A stretch of 64,000 nucleotides of DNA. It comes from Mycobacterium florentinum. GTDB lineage: Bacteria > Actinomycetota > Actinomycetes > Mycobacteriales > Mycobacteriaceae. Positions 9,876-29,993 of the stretch are shown in pieces (the first letter of the stretch is position 1; each line of letters opens with the position of its first letter). Below the pieces are notes generated by a model, which did not search any database, had not been told where the DNA came from, and saw only the letters and a list, made by a program, of their open reading frames with translations. The position numbers were made by a program, and so were the translations under genes. The stretch spans positions 930,001 through 994,000 of the forward strand of contig NZ_AP022576.1 of the NCBI RefSeq assembly GCF_010730355.1. The letters are read 5' to 3'.

Positions 9876-12800
9876 CTACGAGCCGAGTTCTTCGTCGAGG
9901 ATGGCGAACAGTTCGCTTTCGCTGGCACTGTGGATGTCCTCGTCGTCGGCTTCCTGCTGGTCGTATGGATCCAGGTGGGCGCTGAGCGTTGTCAGCAGGG
10001 TCTGGATGCGGGTGGTCAGATGGGGCTTGTCTTCGGGTTGCCAATCGGGTTGGCTCAGCAGCGTTTGCAGCTCCCGGGTGATGTCGTTGAAGCGGGCCAT
10101 CAGGTTGGGCTGCTCGGCGGGGCCCGAGGTCGTGGGAACCACCAGCCGGGTGTCGAGATGTTCGGCCAGCACGATCGGCGTCGGGTAGTCGAATATCAGT
10201 GTCGGCGAAAGGGTAAGTCCGGTCGCGGTTTTGATCCGGTTGCGCAGTTCGACCGCGGTGAGCGAGTCGAATCCGAGGTCTTGGAACACGCTTGCCGCAT
10301 TGATGTCTCCGGCGTTCGGACGGCCCAGCACCGTGGCGGCGTTGCGGCAGACCAGGTCCACGAGTTCACCGTGTCGCTGCTCGGCCGACAGGCCCTGCAG
10401 GCGGGCGATGAGGCTGGTCGTCGAAGCGGAGGTGGTGTCGGACTCGTCGATGACCCGCCGGATCGGGCGCGCGACCAGCTGACTCAGGAGCGGGGGCAGC
10501 GTGGCGCCGTTGTCGGCCAACGCGCCGGGGTCGATGCGGGCGGCGACCAGCACGGGGCGTTCGGCCAGCATCGCGGTATCGAACAGTCGCAGGGCCTGCT
10601 CGGTTGCCATGGGAGCGAGCCCGATTCGGCTCATCCGGGCCTTGTCGCGATCGTCGAGGTGTCGGGTCAGGGTGCTGGCCTGTTCCCAGAGCCCCCAGGC
10701 CACCGACAGTCCCGCCAGACCCTGGGTGCGCCGGTAGCCGGCCAGGCCGTCCAGGAAGCTGTTGGCCGCCGCGTAGTTGCCCTGCCCCGGGGAGCCCACG
10801 ATGCCGGCCATCGACGAGAACATCACGAACGCCGACAGGTCCGCGTCCCGGGTGAGCTCGTGCAGGTTCCAGGCGCCGTCGACCTTGGCCCGCAGCACGG
10901 TGTCCAGGCGTTGCGGCGTCAACGACGCGATCAGCCCGTCATCGATCACCCCGGCGGCGTGGAACACACCCTTGAGCGGATATTCGGTAGGCAGTCGAGT
11001 AAGCAGTCCCGCCAACGCATCTCGATCGGCGACATCGCAGGCCTCCACCGAGACTTCGGCCCCGGCCGCCGTGAGCCGCTCGGTCAGCTCTGCCACTCCC
11101 TGGCCGTCGGCGCCGCTGCGGCTGACCAGCACCACATGGGCCACGCCGTAGCGTGCCACCAGATGTGCGGCCACCGCCGAGCCGGCCATCCCGGTGCCCC
11201 CGGTGATCAGCACGCTGCCACCGGCCAGGCCGCCGCCCGAACTCGCCAGCACCGGATCGTCCGGGCCATCCGGCAGCGTCAGCACCACCTTGCCGATTTG
11301 ACGGGCCTGGCTGACGTACCGATACGCCGCCGACGCGCATCGAACATCAAACGCCTTGACCGGCAACGGCTTCAACACGCCCGCGTCGAAGAGTTCGAGC
11401 AAGTCGGACAGCATCGATGCGATGCGGGCCGGGCCGGCCTCCATCAGGTCGAAGGCCCGGTACCTCACCCCCGGTGCCATCGACGCGGGATCACGCAGGT
11501 CGGTCTTGCCCATCTCGATGAAACGCCCACCACCGACCAGCAACCGCAGCGAAGCGTCCAGGAACTCCCGGCCAGCGAGTTGAGCACCACGTCAACCCCG
11601 GCACCGCCGGTGGTGGCCAGAAACTTCTCCTCGAAATCCACCGTCCGGGTATCGCCGATGTGGTCGTCGTCAAAACCCATCGCGCGCAACGTATCCCACT
11701 TACCACGGCTGGCAGTCGCGAACACTTCCGCACCCCAATGCCGGGCCAGCTGCACCGCCGCCATCCCCACCCCACCGGTGGCCGCATGCACCAACACCCG
11801 CTCCCCGGCCTTCAGCCCGGCCAGCGCCGACAACCCGTACAACGCGGTCAGGAACACCACCGGCACGCTCGCGGCCTGCGGCAGCGACCAGCCCGCCGGC
11901 ACCGTCGTCACCAGCCGCGCATCCACCACGGCCTCGGAGCCGACGACCCCCAACAAGCCCATCACGGTGTCGCCAACAGCAAGCCCTTCGACACCAGGAC
12001 CGACCTCGAGCACGATCCCGGCGCCCTCGGCGCCGAGTTCACCGCCGCCGGGATACATGCCCAACGCCACCAACACATCCCGGAAGTTCACCCCGACCGC
12101 GGCCACCGCCACCCGCACCTGACCGGAAGCCGGCTCCGTCGGTGCGGCCGGAGCAACCACCACGTCTTCCAGAGTGCCGCCGCCACCAGCGGCCAACCGC
12201 CAGCCGCCGGCCGGCAGCTCCAGCACCGCGCCGGCCCCGACGGCACCAGGCGCGCCGCGTGCGCGACACCGGAGCGCACCACCACTTGCGGTTCACCGCA
12301 CGCGACGACCTCGGCAACGTCCAGTGATCCGTCCGAATCGACCAACACCACCCGCCCCGGCTGCTCGGCCTGCGCCGACCGCACCAAACCCCACCGCCGC
12401 ACCCGCCAGATCCGTGACATCCTCACCGGCCAGGCCCACCGCGCCATGCGTCAGCACGACCAACAGCCCCGCGTCGTCACCGGCCAGCCACGACTGCAAC
12501 ACACCCAACGCCGCACGAGTCGCCGCATACACCGACCCGACCCCAGCACCGGCCCCGAAGCCCGGCTCCCACACCATCAAACCCTCGGCGGCCACGGCGT
12601 TGGGCTCCAACGACACCGGGGACCATGCGACTTCATAGAGTCCGCCACCCGCCCGCGGCGCCGAGGCCGCCGCCGTCAGTTGGGCCGCCGAGACGGGCCG
12701 AACCACCAACTCGCGGACCGACAGAATCGGCAGGCCCGCCCCGTCGGCCAGGTCCACCGACACCGCGGTCACGCCCACCGGCGCGATGCGCACCCGTGCA

Positions 12801-15800
12801 CGGGACGCCCCGGCGGCGTGCAAACACACTCCCTGCCAAGAGAACGGCAGCATGGTCTCGGCCTGGTCGCCGACGACGCCCATGGCGTGCAGCGCGGCAT
12901 CCACCAGCACCGGATGGATACCGAAACCGTCGACCTTCATTCCGGCGACCTCGGGCACGGCGACCTCGGCGAAAACCTCCTTGCCCAGCCGCCACATGGC
13001 CTGCAGACCCTGGAACGCCGGACCGTACTCGTAACCTCGCCCGGTCAGTTGCTCGTACGCGTCGGCGACGTCCACCGCGACCGCTCCCACCGGCGGCCAT
13101 ACCGACAGGTCCGCGGCCGGAGTGCCCGCGCCCGTGCTCAACGCGCCCTCGGCATGCAGTACCCATTCCGAATCGGGCTGCATGCCACGGGAATACACCG
13201 ATACGACCCGGCGGCCCGCACTACCCGCGGGCCCGACCACGACCTGCACCTGGACCCCGTCGGCGGCCGGCAACAGCAGCGGAGCCGACAGCGTCAACTC
13301 GTCGACCACGGAGCAACCGACCTCGTCGCCGGCCCGTAACGCCAGCTCCACGAACCCGGCGCCGGGGAACAACACGATTCCGGCCACTGCGTGGTCGGTC
13401 AGCCACGGCTGCGCGGCCAGCGACAGCCGTCCCGTCAGTACAACCGCGCCGGAATCGGGCCGCTGCACCACCGCGCCCAGCAACCCATGCTCGGCCCCGG
13501 CCAAGCCCAGACCACTCAGGTCACCACCGCCAATACCCAACGGCGGCAACCAGAATCGACGGCCCTGGAACGCGTACGTGGGCAACTGCACGTGACGGGC
13601 GCCGGAGAACACCGCGCGCCAATCCACCGCCACACCCGCCGCGTGGGCCTGACCCGCGGACAGCCAGAACCGGTCCAGCCCGCCGTCGTCGCGGCCCAGC
13701 GACGGAATGACGATGGCATCGGCCAGGTTCCGAGCGGCGACGGTGTCTTCGATGCCGGCGACCAGCACCGGATGCGGGCTGGACTCGATGAACACCTGAT
13801 AACCTGCGTCGCTCGCGGTGCGCACCGCCTGCTCGAATTGCACGGTCTGGCGGATGCTGCGGAACCAGTAGTCGGGGTCGAGGCCGGCGGTGTCGATGGG
13901 TTCGCCGGTGACGGTGGAGAAGAAGGTAACCGACGACGAACGCGGCTCGATCCCGCTCAGGGCCTGAGCCAGCGGCTCACGAATCGCGTCGACCTGCGCC
14001 GAGTGCGAGGCGTAGTCGACGTCGATCCGGCGGGCCCGCACGCCGGCGCCCTCGCACCGAAGTATCAACTCCTCGAGGGCGTCCACCTCGCCAGAGACCA
14101 CCATCGCCGAAACACCATTCACCGCAGCAATATTCAGGCGGTCGCCCGCGGGTGCCAACAGCTCGCGCGCCTGCGCCGGGCCGCACGCCAGCGAGACCAT
14201 GCCCCCGGCGCCCGACAGCTGGACCAGCAGTCGACTGCGCAACGCCACCACCCGAGCGGCATCTTCCAGCGACAGTGCGCCGGCCACGTACGCCGCCGCG
14301 ATCTCGCCCTGCGAGTGGCCGATGACCGCATCGGGATGCACACCCACCGAGCGCCACAGTTCGGCCAGCGACACCATCATCGCCCAGAGCACCGGCTGCA
14401 CGACGTCCACCCGATCGAGGCCCGGGGCACCCGCCGCACCTCGGATCACATCGATCAGGGACCACTGCACGTGCTCGCCGAGCGCCTTCTCGCACCGGTT
14501 CAACTGCTCGGCGAATACCGGTGAGGTGTCCAACAATTGGGCGCCCATGCCAATCCATTGCGAGCCCTGGCCGGGAAACACGAACACCGTCTTGCCGACC
14601 GCCTGGGCACGCCCCACCACGACGTTGGCGCCCGGCTCGCCCGCCGTCAGCCCGGCCAGCCCCGCGACCAGCTCGTCGCGCGCACCGACGACCACCGCCC
14701 GATGCTCGAACACCGAGCGGGTCGACACCAGCGACCATCCGACGTCGGCCACACCAAGCTGCGGATCCGCCTGCACGTGTGCCAGCAGCCGCCGCGCCTG
14801 GCCCGCCAATGCCTCGGCGGACCGGGCGGACAACACCCACGGAACCACCGCCACGTCGTTATCAGGTGACACCCCAACGCTTTCCACCGGTGGAGCCTGT
14901 TCTAGGATCACATGCGCATTCGTCCCGCTGATCCCGAACGACGACACCCCCGCCCGGCGCGGCCGATCCACCGGTGGCCAGGCCCGCTGGTCGGTCAGCA
15001 GCGACACCGCACCCGCCGACCAATCCACGTGCGGCGTCGGCACATCCAGGTGCAGCGTCTTGGGCATCACGCCGTGCTGCATGGCCTGCACCATCTTGAT
15101 CACACCGGCGACGCCCGCCGCCGCCGAGGTGTGGCCCATGTTGGATTTGATCGATCCCAGCCACAACGGCTGGTCGGCCGGGCGGTCCTGCCCGTAGGTC
15201 GCCAAGATCGCTTGGGCTTCAATGGGATCGCCCAGCGTGGTGCCGGTCCCGTGGCCCTCCACCAGATCGACGTCCGCCGTACCGAGCCGGGCGTTCTCCA
15301 GCGCCGCCCGGATCACTCGCTGCTGCGCCGGCCCGTTAGGCGTCGCCAGCCCGTTGGAGGCGCCGTCCTGATTGACCGCGGAACCCCGCACCACCGCCAG
15401 CACCCGATGCCCCAACCGGCGTGCATCCGCGAGGCGCTCCACCACCAGCGCGCCGACACCCTCGGAGAAGCCGGTTCCGTCGGCGGCACCGGCATAGGCC
15501 TTGCATCGACCGTCGGCCGACAGCGCCCGTTGCCGGCTGAACTCCACGAACATCGCCGGGGTGGCCATCACGGTCACCCCGCCGACCAGCGCCGCATCGC
15601 ACTCCCCCGAGCGCAGCGACCGCGCGGCCAGATGCAACGCCACCAGCGACGACGAGCACGCGGTGTCCACCGACACCGCCGGGCCTTCGAGTCCCAGTGA
15701 GTACGCGACCCGCCCCGACGCGACACTCAGCGTCGAACCGCGCAGCCCGTACCTCTCCAGGTCACCCGGGACGCGGCCCTGACCGCCGTACGAGCCGTGA

Positions 15801-16285
15801 AAGATCCCGACGAATACGCCGGTGGGCGAGCCTCGCAGCGTGACCGGGTCAATCCCGGCCCGCTCCAACGCCTCCCACGACACCTCCAGTAGCAGGCGCT
15901 GCTGGGGATCCATCGCCAAGGCCTCGCTGGGTGCGATCCCGAAGAACGCAGCATCGAAATCGGCGACGCCCGAGAGGAATCCGCCGCAGCGGTTGTACGA
16001 CTTGCCGGTCGCGTCCGGATCGGGATCGAACAGCTCGGCCAAATCCCAGCCACGGTCGGCCGGAAAATCGGAGACGACGTCGCGGCCGTCAACGACCATC
16101 TCCCACAAGGCCTCCGGGGAATCCACTCCGCCCGGATACCGGCACGCCATGCCCACCACGGCCACCGGTTCGGTCGCTTCCTTGGCCAGCGAAGCCAGGT
16201 ATTCGCGGTTCTCCCGCTTCAGCCGCTCGTTTTCCTTGAGCGACGCGCGGAGGGCCTTGACCAGCTCTTCAGGAGTGCTATCCAT
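9876..16285 (-). CDS. pks7: Fully reducing type I PKS, Pks7-like, with three frameshifts
   Basis: A KS-AT-DH-ER-KR-ACP module of about 2137 residues after repair. An N-terminal docking helix ([17 protein letters not shown]) precedes KS (Cys210 in DTACSSS), AT (GHSQGE Ser658, YASH 758-761, the methylmalonyl signature), DH (His965 in [10 protein letters not shown]), ER, KR (GGTGMAG near 1695, GNYAAAN) and ACP (GFDSL, Ser2009), then a docking-like tail ending [12 protein letters not shown]. Compared with copy A, the frame is broken by loss of AC near 12392, one C near 12248 and one C near 11568, all inside the duplicated block. No sequence outside the block is disrupted, which favours assembly error over decay. 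The ATG at 16285 is preceded by GGAAGG. It follows pks10 and leads the type I genes. Confidence 0.92.
10618..12649. repeat. 2.03-kb direct repeat, copy B (ER-KR region of pks7-like gene)
   Basis: Partner of 4230-6264, in the same orientation about 6.39 kb away. It differs by +1 base near 11200 and by -1, -1 and -2 bases near 11568, 12248 and 12392. I saw no substitutions in the stretches compared. The right boundary lies in the DH-ER linker just after an identical CTTCATAGAGTCCGCCACC; the left boundary lies in the KR-ACP linker. Confidence 0.95.
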
Positions 16286-16425
16286 GCAACCCGGCCTTCC
16301 GTGCTGCCCACCAAAGCGGGCAAAGCTTCGTCATCGCGCCTATCTGCAAGATATCGGCATCCGGGAAACGCGAATTCAATGGTTCGGGTGTGCCCAGCAG
16401 AGGCGGCGAAGTCCACACGCCGGCA

Positions 16426-17487
16426 TCAGTGCCAGCGCAGCAGTACGAGCTCCGAGCAGAAGCCGGGCCCCATCGCGAGCATCAGACCCGGGCTGCCGCT
16501 GGGCGGCTTCTTGGCGATGGTGTCGCGCAGCACGTGCAGCACCGACGCCGACGAGAGGTTGCCGATCTCGCCGAGCGATCGCCAGGTCAGTTCCAGCGCG
16601 TCCGCCGGCAGGCGCAGCGCCGCGGTGATCGCCTCGATGACCTTCGGGCCGCCGGGGTGACTCACGAACGCGCCGATGTCGGTCGCGGTCAGGCCGTGCG
16701 CCCCCAGGAACCCGGTGACGTCGTCTTCGATGTATTGCTCGACGACGGCCGCGACGTCCTTGGACAGCACCAGCTCGAAGCCCTCGGTGCCGACGTCGTA
16801 GCCCATCGTGCGCAGCGAATCCGGGTAGAGATGGCTGCGCGAATCCAGGACGTCCGGGCCACCGGCACCGATCTGGGCGGCGCGATTCTCGCCGACGGCA
16901 ACCACGGAGGCGGCGCCGTCAGCAAACAGGGCACTGCCGACCAGACCGGCCAGTGAGGGCTTGTATCCCGGGTAGGTCAGCGAGCAGAGCTCGACGGAGA
17001 TCAGGGCGGCCACGCCGTCCGGGTCGCCGCGCAGATAGTCGTTCAGCCGGGCCACACCGGCCGCCCCGGCCACGCAGCCCAGGCCGAACAGCGGCACCCG
17101 CCGCACGTCGTCGCGCAGCCCGAGCCGCCCGGCGATCCGGGCGTCGATGGACGGGACCGCCAGTCCGGTGACCGTCGTCGTGAACAGCACATCAAGGTCG
17201 CCCGGTTTGAGGCCCGCGTCGTCGAGCGCGCCGGACAGCGCCTCGCAGCCCAGCTCAACCGCATTGTCGATGTAGATCTGGTTGGCCACGCCGAAGTCGG
17301 TGAGCCGCGGATAGCGCTCCAGCGGAATGACCAGGTGGCGGCTGTTGACCTTGGCGCTGGTGTGCAGCTGCCGAACGATGTCTTCGTAGTCCTCGAACCC
17401 GGGAATGCTGAGGAAAAAGTCGGTGAGTTCTCGCTGGGAATAGCGATACGGCGGCAGTGCGCCGAATACGCCTGCGATGACGCTCAT
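16426..17487 (-). CDS. pks10: Type III polyketide synthase Pks10
   Basis: A 353-residue chalcone-synthase-like enzyme, the same length as I recall for M. tuberculosis Pks10. The catalytic triad is visible: Cys138 in [13 protein letters not shown], His in [10 protein letters not shown] and Asn in [10 protein letters not shown]. The C-terminus [17 protein letters not shown] is typical. Such enzymes load an acyl chain on Cys, extend it with malonyl-CoA and cyclise it to pyrones, resorcinols or related rings. The reading frame extends 43 codons upstream of MSVIAG, but that part has no family similarity, so the ATG at 17487 was chosen. It sits 150 bases after argH and 140 bases before the pks7-like gene on the same strand. 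The substrate here, possibly the chain from the adjacent type I modules, is inferred. Confidence 0.96.
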   Translation of the reverse strand: MSVIAGVFGALPPYRYSQRELTDFFLSIPGFEDYEDIVRQLHTSAKVNSRHLVIPLERYPRLTDFGVANQIYIDNAVELGCEALSGALDDAGLKPGDLDVLFTTTVTGLAVPSIDARIAGRLGLRDDVRRVPLFGLGCVAGAAGVARLNDYLRGDPDGVAALISVELCSLTYPGYKPSLAGLVGSALFADGAASVVAVGENRAAQIGAGGPDVLDSRSHLYPDSLRTMGYDVGTEGFELVLSKDVAAVVEQYIEDDVTGFLGAHGLTATDIGAFVSHPGGPKVIEAITAALRLPADALELTWRSLGEIGNLSSASVLHVLRDTIAKKPPSGSPGLMLAMGPGFCSELVLLRWH

Positions 17488-17637
17488 TGGTCCCACCCCT
17501 TGGTGACGAACATGCAGGTCGACGGGTTCAACCCGGTAGCTCCGAGCTGCAAGTTTAATCCTCCGAGGCAACGCGCGCCGCAATACGACGCTGACCTGAG
17601 ACAATAGCCACAGCAAACCGCGGTTCCGCGGCGCGAA

Positions 17638-20326
<2,689 letters not shown>

Positions 20327-20351
20327 GAATCAATCTCCAATCCGCAGCAAG

Positions 20352-22951
<2,600 letters not shown>

Positions 22952-22955
<4 letters not shown>

Positions 22956-23838
22956 GCCGGCACCACCTTGGTGCCGGTGCCGGCGTCGGTGAACAGCTCG
23001 ACCAACACGCAGTGCTTGACCCTGCCGTCGATGACGTGTGCGCTGGGCACCCCCGCGGTGACCGCCCGCAGACACGCTTCGACCTTCGGGATCATGCCCG
23101 CCTCCAAAGTGGGTAGCAGTTGCGCCAATGTCGCGGTGTCGATTTCGCTGACCAGCGAATCGCGGTCCGGCCAGCTGGTGTACAGACCCTCGACATCGGT
23201 GAGCATCAACAACTTTTCCGCACCCAGCGCCTCGGCCAGCGCGGACGCGGCGGTGTCGGCGTTGATGTTGTGCACCACGCCCTCGGCGTCGGGCGCGAGC
23301 GTGGACACCACCGGAATACGCCGTGCCGCAATCAGATCCAGCACCGCGGCGGTGTTGACGGTGTCGACGTCGCCGACCAGACCGATGTCGGTTTCCACGC
23401 CGTCGACGGTGACGCCACGCCGCACCGCGGTGAACAGCTGGGCGTCCTCGCCGGTGATGCCGACGGCGTACGGTCCGTAGGCGTTGATCAGATTGACCAG
23501 CTCGCGGCCGACCTGTCCGAACAGCACCATCCGCGCGACGTCGAGCACTTCCGGTGTGGTGACCCGGAATCCGCCCTTGAAGCCGCCCTTGTCGATGCCG
23601 AGCCGGCGCAGCATGGCGGTGATCTGCGGCCCACCGCCGTGCACGACGACGGGGTGGATTCCGCAGTTGCGCAGGAACGCCATGTCGGCGGCGAAGGCCT
23701 GGCGCAGCGCTTCGTCGGTCATCGCGTTGCCGCCGTATTTGACCACGACGATCCTGCCGTGCAGTTGCTGGAGCCAGGGCAGCGCTTCGGCCAGCACCTG
23801 CGCCTTGACTCCGGTGGGCAATTCGTCGGTATTGATCG

Positions 23839-23842
<4 letters not shown>
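22952..23842 (-). CDS. argB: Acetylglutamate kinase
   Basis: ArgB phosphorylates N-acetylglutamate with ATP. The 296-residue amino-acid kinase fold shows KYGGNAM near residue 35, the glycine-rich HGGGPQI (substrate loop), and [10 protein letters not shown] with the downstream Lys in [13 protein letters not shown]. Residues 1-25 form the extra N-terminal helix found in arginine-inhibited hexameric ArgB enzymes, so feedback inhibition is plausible. The ATG at 23842 overlaps the argJ stop (ATGA) and its own stop overlaps the argD GTG start. Length is as expected for the family. Confidence 0.97.
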
Positions 23843-26137
<2,295 letters not shown>

Positions 26138-26321
26138 TAACGGTGCTGAGCACCCGGGAACTCGAGTCTGCGTTTTCGCTTGCCGTGAATGTCCGCGTCA
26201 CTCGGTGCAGGTATGTGGGATGCGTGCCGCGTCGACTTCGACCACCACGGCCTGCGCGGGCACCGTGCCGTGGCGGCTGCCCGGCGAGCAACTGCGGGCC
26301 GCGGTCGCCCAAAGCTGATGT

Positions 26322-28807
26322 CTAGGCGCGCAGTTCGGCGCCGACCAGCTCGGCGGCACGGCGCACCGCGGCATCGCGGGCCGCACTGGCGTCGTCTTCG
26401 GTGAGCGTGCGATCCGGTGCGCGGAACCGCAGCGCGAAGGTCAGCGACTTGCGGTCCTCGCCGATCTGCGGGCCGGTGAACACGTCGAACAGCTGCATGT
26501 CTTCGAGCAGCTCGCCGGCCCCCTCGCGCACCGCGTCGGCCACCGCCTGGGCCGGCACGTCCGCCGGCACCACCAGGCTGAGGTCCTGGAAGACGGCGGG
26601 GAACGGCGACACCTTGGGCGCCGGCAACAGCTCGGGGACGGGAAGCGCGTCGAGGTTGAGCTCCAGGGCGCAGGTGCCCTTCGGCAGGCCGGAGCGCTCG
26701 ATGACGGCCGGATGCAGTTGACCGGCGTGGCCGACGACGGTATCCGCGACGAGAACCTCGGCGCACCGGCCGGGATGCCACGGCAGGTACTGGGCCGCCC
26801 GCAGGGTGAAGTCAATTCCACTGGCGCGACCGATGATTCGCACCGCCTCGAGAGCGTCGGCGGCATCGACGCCGCGGCCGGGACCCCACGGGCCCTGCGG
26901 TTCGCGCAGCCCGGCCAACACCGCGGCGACGTGCTGGGGCTGACGGGGCAGCGACGCGTCGAGCGTCGCGATCTCGGCATCGGTCGGCCGGCGGTCGACG
27001 GGGATCAGCTCGAAGCGGCGGGTCTGCTCGGTCGGCTGCACCACCTGCGCGATGGCATACAGCGCGGCGTCGACCAATCCTCGGGAAACGTTGCACCCCA
27101 AAGCTTCCAACAAGCCGGGCAGTAGCGTGGTGGCCAGCTCCGGGCGATTCGCGTCCAGCGGGTTGAGCACCCGGGTCGCCGTGCGGCGCGGGTCATCGGC
27201 CGGCAGGCCCCAGAGGTCGAACACGCCGGCCGGCATGAACGGGGTCGGCAGGATCTCGACGTACCCGGACTGCGCGAGTGACTTCCCGATCGCGCGCCGG
27301 CGTTTCTGCACCGGCGTCAGCCCACGCCCGGCCGGCGCCGGCGGCAGCACCGACGGAATGACCTCCAGCCCCTCCAGCCGCAACACCTCCTCGACGAGGT
27401 CGGCGGGCTGCAACAGATCGGGTCGCCAGCTCGGCGGTGTCACCGTCAGCACGTCGCCGTTTTCGCTTACCACAGCACCGATTTGGGCCAGCCGCCGAAC
27501 GGTCGTGCCTGCGGCGTATGCCACGCCGGCGAAACGGTCCGGCAGGTCGGCGGCCATCGAGATCGGCGTCCCGGCCCAATCGTCGCGCGGCGGATCTCCT
27601 CGCCAATCGGTCAGGGTCGGCGATACCGCTCCCCCGGCGATGTCGGCCAGCAACGTCGCACACCGATCCAGCGCGGCCACCGAAATGGCCGGGTCGACGG
27701 CCCGCTCGTAGCGACGGGCGGCCTCACTGGGCAGGTGCAGGCGGCGCTGGGTGCGCGAAATGGCGGCCGGGTCCCACACCGCGGCCTCCAGCAGCACGTC
27801 GGTGGAATCGGCGCGGACCTCGGTGCTTGCCGCGCCCATCACGCCGCCGATCGCGGTCGTCGCGACGTCGTCGACGATCAGCACATCCGCCGGATCGAGT
27901 TTGCGCGCAATGTCATCCAGCGTCACGACGGTCTCGCCGGGCTTCGCGAAACGCACCTTGAAGTCCCCGGTGATGCGGTTGCGGTCGTGGGCGTGCATCG
28001 GGTGACCCAGTTCCAGCATCACGTAGTTGGTCACGTCGACGGCCGGGGAGGTCGCGCGGATACCGGACAGCAGCAGCCGGCGCTGCAGCCACCACGGCGA
28101 CACCGCGGCCGGATCGATCCCGGTGACCGGACGCAGCGCGAACCTGCGCACGCCGGTTTCGGCCTGCACGGTCAGCGGCCACGCCTGGCCTTCGGCCGGC
28201 AGCGGCTTGATGTCGGCCGGGTCGACGAAATTCAGGTCGTAGGCGCAGGCGATCTCGCGGGCCAGCCCGCGCACCGACATGCAGTAGCCGCGGTCGGGCG
28301 TGATGGCCAGGTTGAAGACCACGTCGTCGAGTCCGAGCACGTCGGCCCCGCTGGCGCCCGGTTCTGCGGTGCCCGGCGGCAGCACCAGAATGCCGGAATG
28401 GTCGGTGCCCAAGCCGAGTTCGGATGCCGAGCAGATCATTCCGTCGGACTCACGGCCGTAGGTCTTGCGCGCGGTGATCGTGAAACCGCCGGGCAGCGTG
28501 GTGCCCGGCAACGCGACCACCACCAAATCGCCGATCACGAAATTCGTTGCACCGCAGACGATTCCACGATCCTTACCCTCGCCGACGTCGACCAGGCAGA
28601 CGCGGATCGGCTTCTTGAATTCGGTGAGCTCCTCGATGGCGGACACCCGCCCCACCGTGAGCGGGCCGTCGACCGCGCCCAGGGTCACGACTTCCTCGAC
28701 CTCGTGGCCGATGCGCACCAGCGTCTGCTCGAGCTCGTCGGCACCGACATCCCAGCCCGGGGCTCCGGCGGTAACGGCCTCGCGCAGCCAGCTGTACGGA
28801 ATGCGCA

Positions 28808-28808
<1 letters not shown>
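26322..28808 (-). CDS. pheT: Phenylalanyl-tRNA synthetase beta subunit
   Basis: The 828-residue beta chain of the heterotetrameric PheRS. It begins [12 protein letters not shown], followed by an EMAP-type tRNA-binding domain (about residues 40-150, with [17 protein letters not shown]), B3/B4 editing region, B5 domain and a C-terminal anticodon-binding FDX domain ([15 protein letters not shown] onward). It chiefly binds tRNA and edits Tyr-tRNA(Phe). The ATG at 28808 shares one base with the pheS stop (TAATG), so the two subunits are made in step. Length is close to the 831 residues recalled for M. tuberculosis. Confidence 0.98.
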
Positions 28809-29969
<1,161 letters not shown>

Positions 29970-29993
29970 TGCGCTTCGGCGGCCCGCGCCGGG

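Noticed and set aside
9861..12122. Long open frame of 753 codons on the plus strand opposite the PKS genes
   Set aside because: It is the reverse-frame shadow of a very GC-rich coding sequence, with no ribosome site or recognisable domain, and it fits codon bias of the minus-strand gene. Similar shadows lie opposite uvrA (52088-53155), uvrB (60895-62721), argH (17704-19242) and the other PKS genes.
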